From an uncultured bacterium (GTDB lineage Bacteria > Cyanobacteriota > Vampirovibrionia > Gastranaerophilales > Gastranaerophilaceae), in NCBI GenBank assembly GCA_900550295.1, contig URRM01000090.1:1-6034 (forward strand): 6,034 nt of DNA, given 5' to 3'. Below, piece by piece: positions 5,072 to 6,034 of this stretch. Numbering within the stretch: position 1 is the first letter of the stretch; every line of letters begins with the position of its first letter. The notes under the pieces are model-generated. The model did no database searches. It was not told the DNA's origin and saw nothing but the letters and a program-made list of their open reading frames with translations. The translations under genes were made by a program, and so were the position numbers.

Positions 5072-6034
5072 ATGGCAAAAAATGAGAACATCGAGCTATC
5101 ACAAGAAATAATCTATAACGAAGAGTGTGATAAGCTAGTTGAAGATGCTCTTAATTTAACAGGAGAAGAAAGCCTTAATAATTTTTTTGACATAATTAAC
5201 CTTTATCCAGATTGTGATTATGCCTACATTATGGTTGGTTGTAAATATAGAGAGAATCTTGAATATAAAAAAGCTATTCCATATTTTGAAAAAGCACTTG
5301 AAGTAAACAATATTTATACCGGTTTGGCTTATGCCGAATTAGGCTTTTGTTATGAAATGTTGGGTAAATTAAAGAAGACTGAAGAGTGTTATAAAAAATC
5401 TATTGAGATTAATCCTGAAAATCCAATAGCAAAATATTATTGGGCTGATTATTTAACACATAAAGAACGAGATTATGATCAAGCAGAACCAATTGCAAAA
5501 AGTTTAGTTACTCAGTATCGCAAGACAGTGAATTATCATAGGCTTTACGCAGATATCTTATGCGGTTTAGAAAAAATTCAAGAAGCAAACGAGGAATATA
5601 AAAAAGCACTTGAAATTGATAACGAAGACGATATAACACTAAACAATTACGGAACTTTTTTATTACAAAATGGTGAACCTGAAAGTGCTAAAAAATATTT
5701 TATTAAAGCCATAGAATTAAATCCTGACTACGGCTTGTATAAAGAAAATCTTTATCAAGCAATAAAAATGTCTACAAAATATTACAAGTTAAAAATAAAA
5801 TACAAAAATAAATTTTTAAAACCTATTATAGATAAAATTGTGATACCACATGTGGACAAAATGGTTATACTAACATTTATTTTGGCTCTTTGGTTTCCTT
5901 TTGTAAAAAATACATTAAAATATACTGCAAGATATGCTGAAAATTCAGGCAATATGCTGCTATATAAATCTGCAATAATAATTATGTGGATTATATTATT
6001 AATATTATTTACTTTGGCAATATGTGATTTTATA
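5072..6034 (+). CDS. TPR-repeat protein with C-terminal membrane segments, truncated by window end
   Basis: The frame is open from ATG 5072 to the last base, giving 321 residues with no stop, so the C-terminus is missing. Several tetratricopeptide-type helix pairs cover about residues 48-220, for example YKKAIPYFEKALEVN (65-79), LGKLKKTEECYKKSIEINPE (97-116), EEYKKALEIDNED (174-186) and AKKYFIKAIELNPDY (206-220). These form superhelical scaffolds for protein binding. After a lysine-rich linker (about 232-256) come two hydrophobic stretches, 264-279 and 299-320, that look like membrane spans, so the TPR part probably sits in the cytoplasm anchored to the inner membrane. There is no signal peptide. 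It starts 3 bp after the rel stop with only a weak AAAGAAAG ribosome site, suggesting translational coupling. The specific partner or function is unknown. Confidence 0.93.
   Translation, partial: MAKNENIELSQEIIYNEECDKLVEDALNLTGEESLNNFFDIINLYPDCDYAYIMVGCKYRENLEYKKAIPYFEKALEVNNIYTGLAYAELGFCYEMLGKLKKTEECYKKSIEINPENPIAKYYWADYLTHKERDYDQAEPIAKSLVTQYRKTVNYHRLYADILCGLEKIQEANEEYKKALEIDNEDDITLNNYGTFLLQNGEPESAKKYFIKAIELNPDYGLYKENLYQAIKMSTKYYKLKIKYKNKFLKPIIDKIVIPHVDKMVILTFILALWFPFVKNTLKYTARYAENSGNMLLYKSAIIIMWIILLILFTLAICDFI

Overview
This is an AT-rich bacterial chromosome segment, roughly one third GC by eye. The proteins are ordinary bacterial ones, the tRNA lacks an encoded CCA, and short genes are packed around a housekeeping stringent-response gene. 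The base composition and the missing CCA would suit a gut Gastranaerophilales-type (Melainabacteria) or similar AT-rich, non-proteobacterial genome. That placement is an impression, not a demonstrated fact.

Left part (1-1428). The window opens with the 3' end of an unrecognised rightward gene (to 345), closed by a strong hairpin terminator (361-396). Positions 397-774 have no convincing gene but are dense in hairpins and are bounded on the right by a second strong terminator (775-802). That terminator ends a leftward tRNA-Leu(CAA) gene (809-892). Directly upstream of the tRNA lies a 120-bp tandem repeat, with three nearly identical copies plus a stub (881-1263). Each copy holds the first 12 nt of the tRNA in the sense direction and its first 20 nt in the antisense direction. 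This is the most unusual structure in the window. An AT-rich spacer (1264-1428) follows and may carry the leftward promoter.

Middle part (1429-2866). A rightward gene encodes a secreted protein with a carboxypeptidase-regulatory-like beta domain (1447-2223). It meets a leftward gene tail to tail, with the two stop codons overlapping. The leftward pair is a DUF167/YggU-family protein (2543-2815) followed by a small protein built from two copies of an RWYD-containing helical repeat (2220-2507).

Right part (2867-6034). A full-length bifunctional (p)ppGpp synthetase/hydrolase (Rel) is divergent from the DUF167 operon across only 51 bp. The promoters appear to overlap, and the rel mRNA is predicted to be leaderless. 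Three bases after rel begins a TPR-repeat membrane protein that runs off the window end, probably co-transcribed with rel.

The functional theme on the right is stress and nutrient signalling (Rel) plus two poorly characterised neighbours. The left is dominated by repeats and RNA structure around a tRNA gene.
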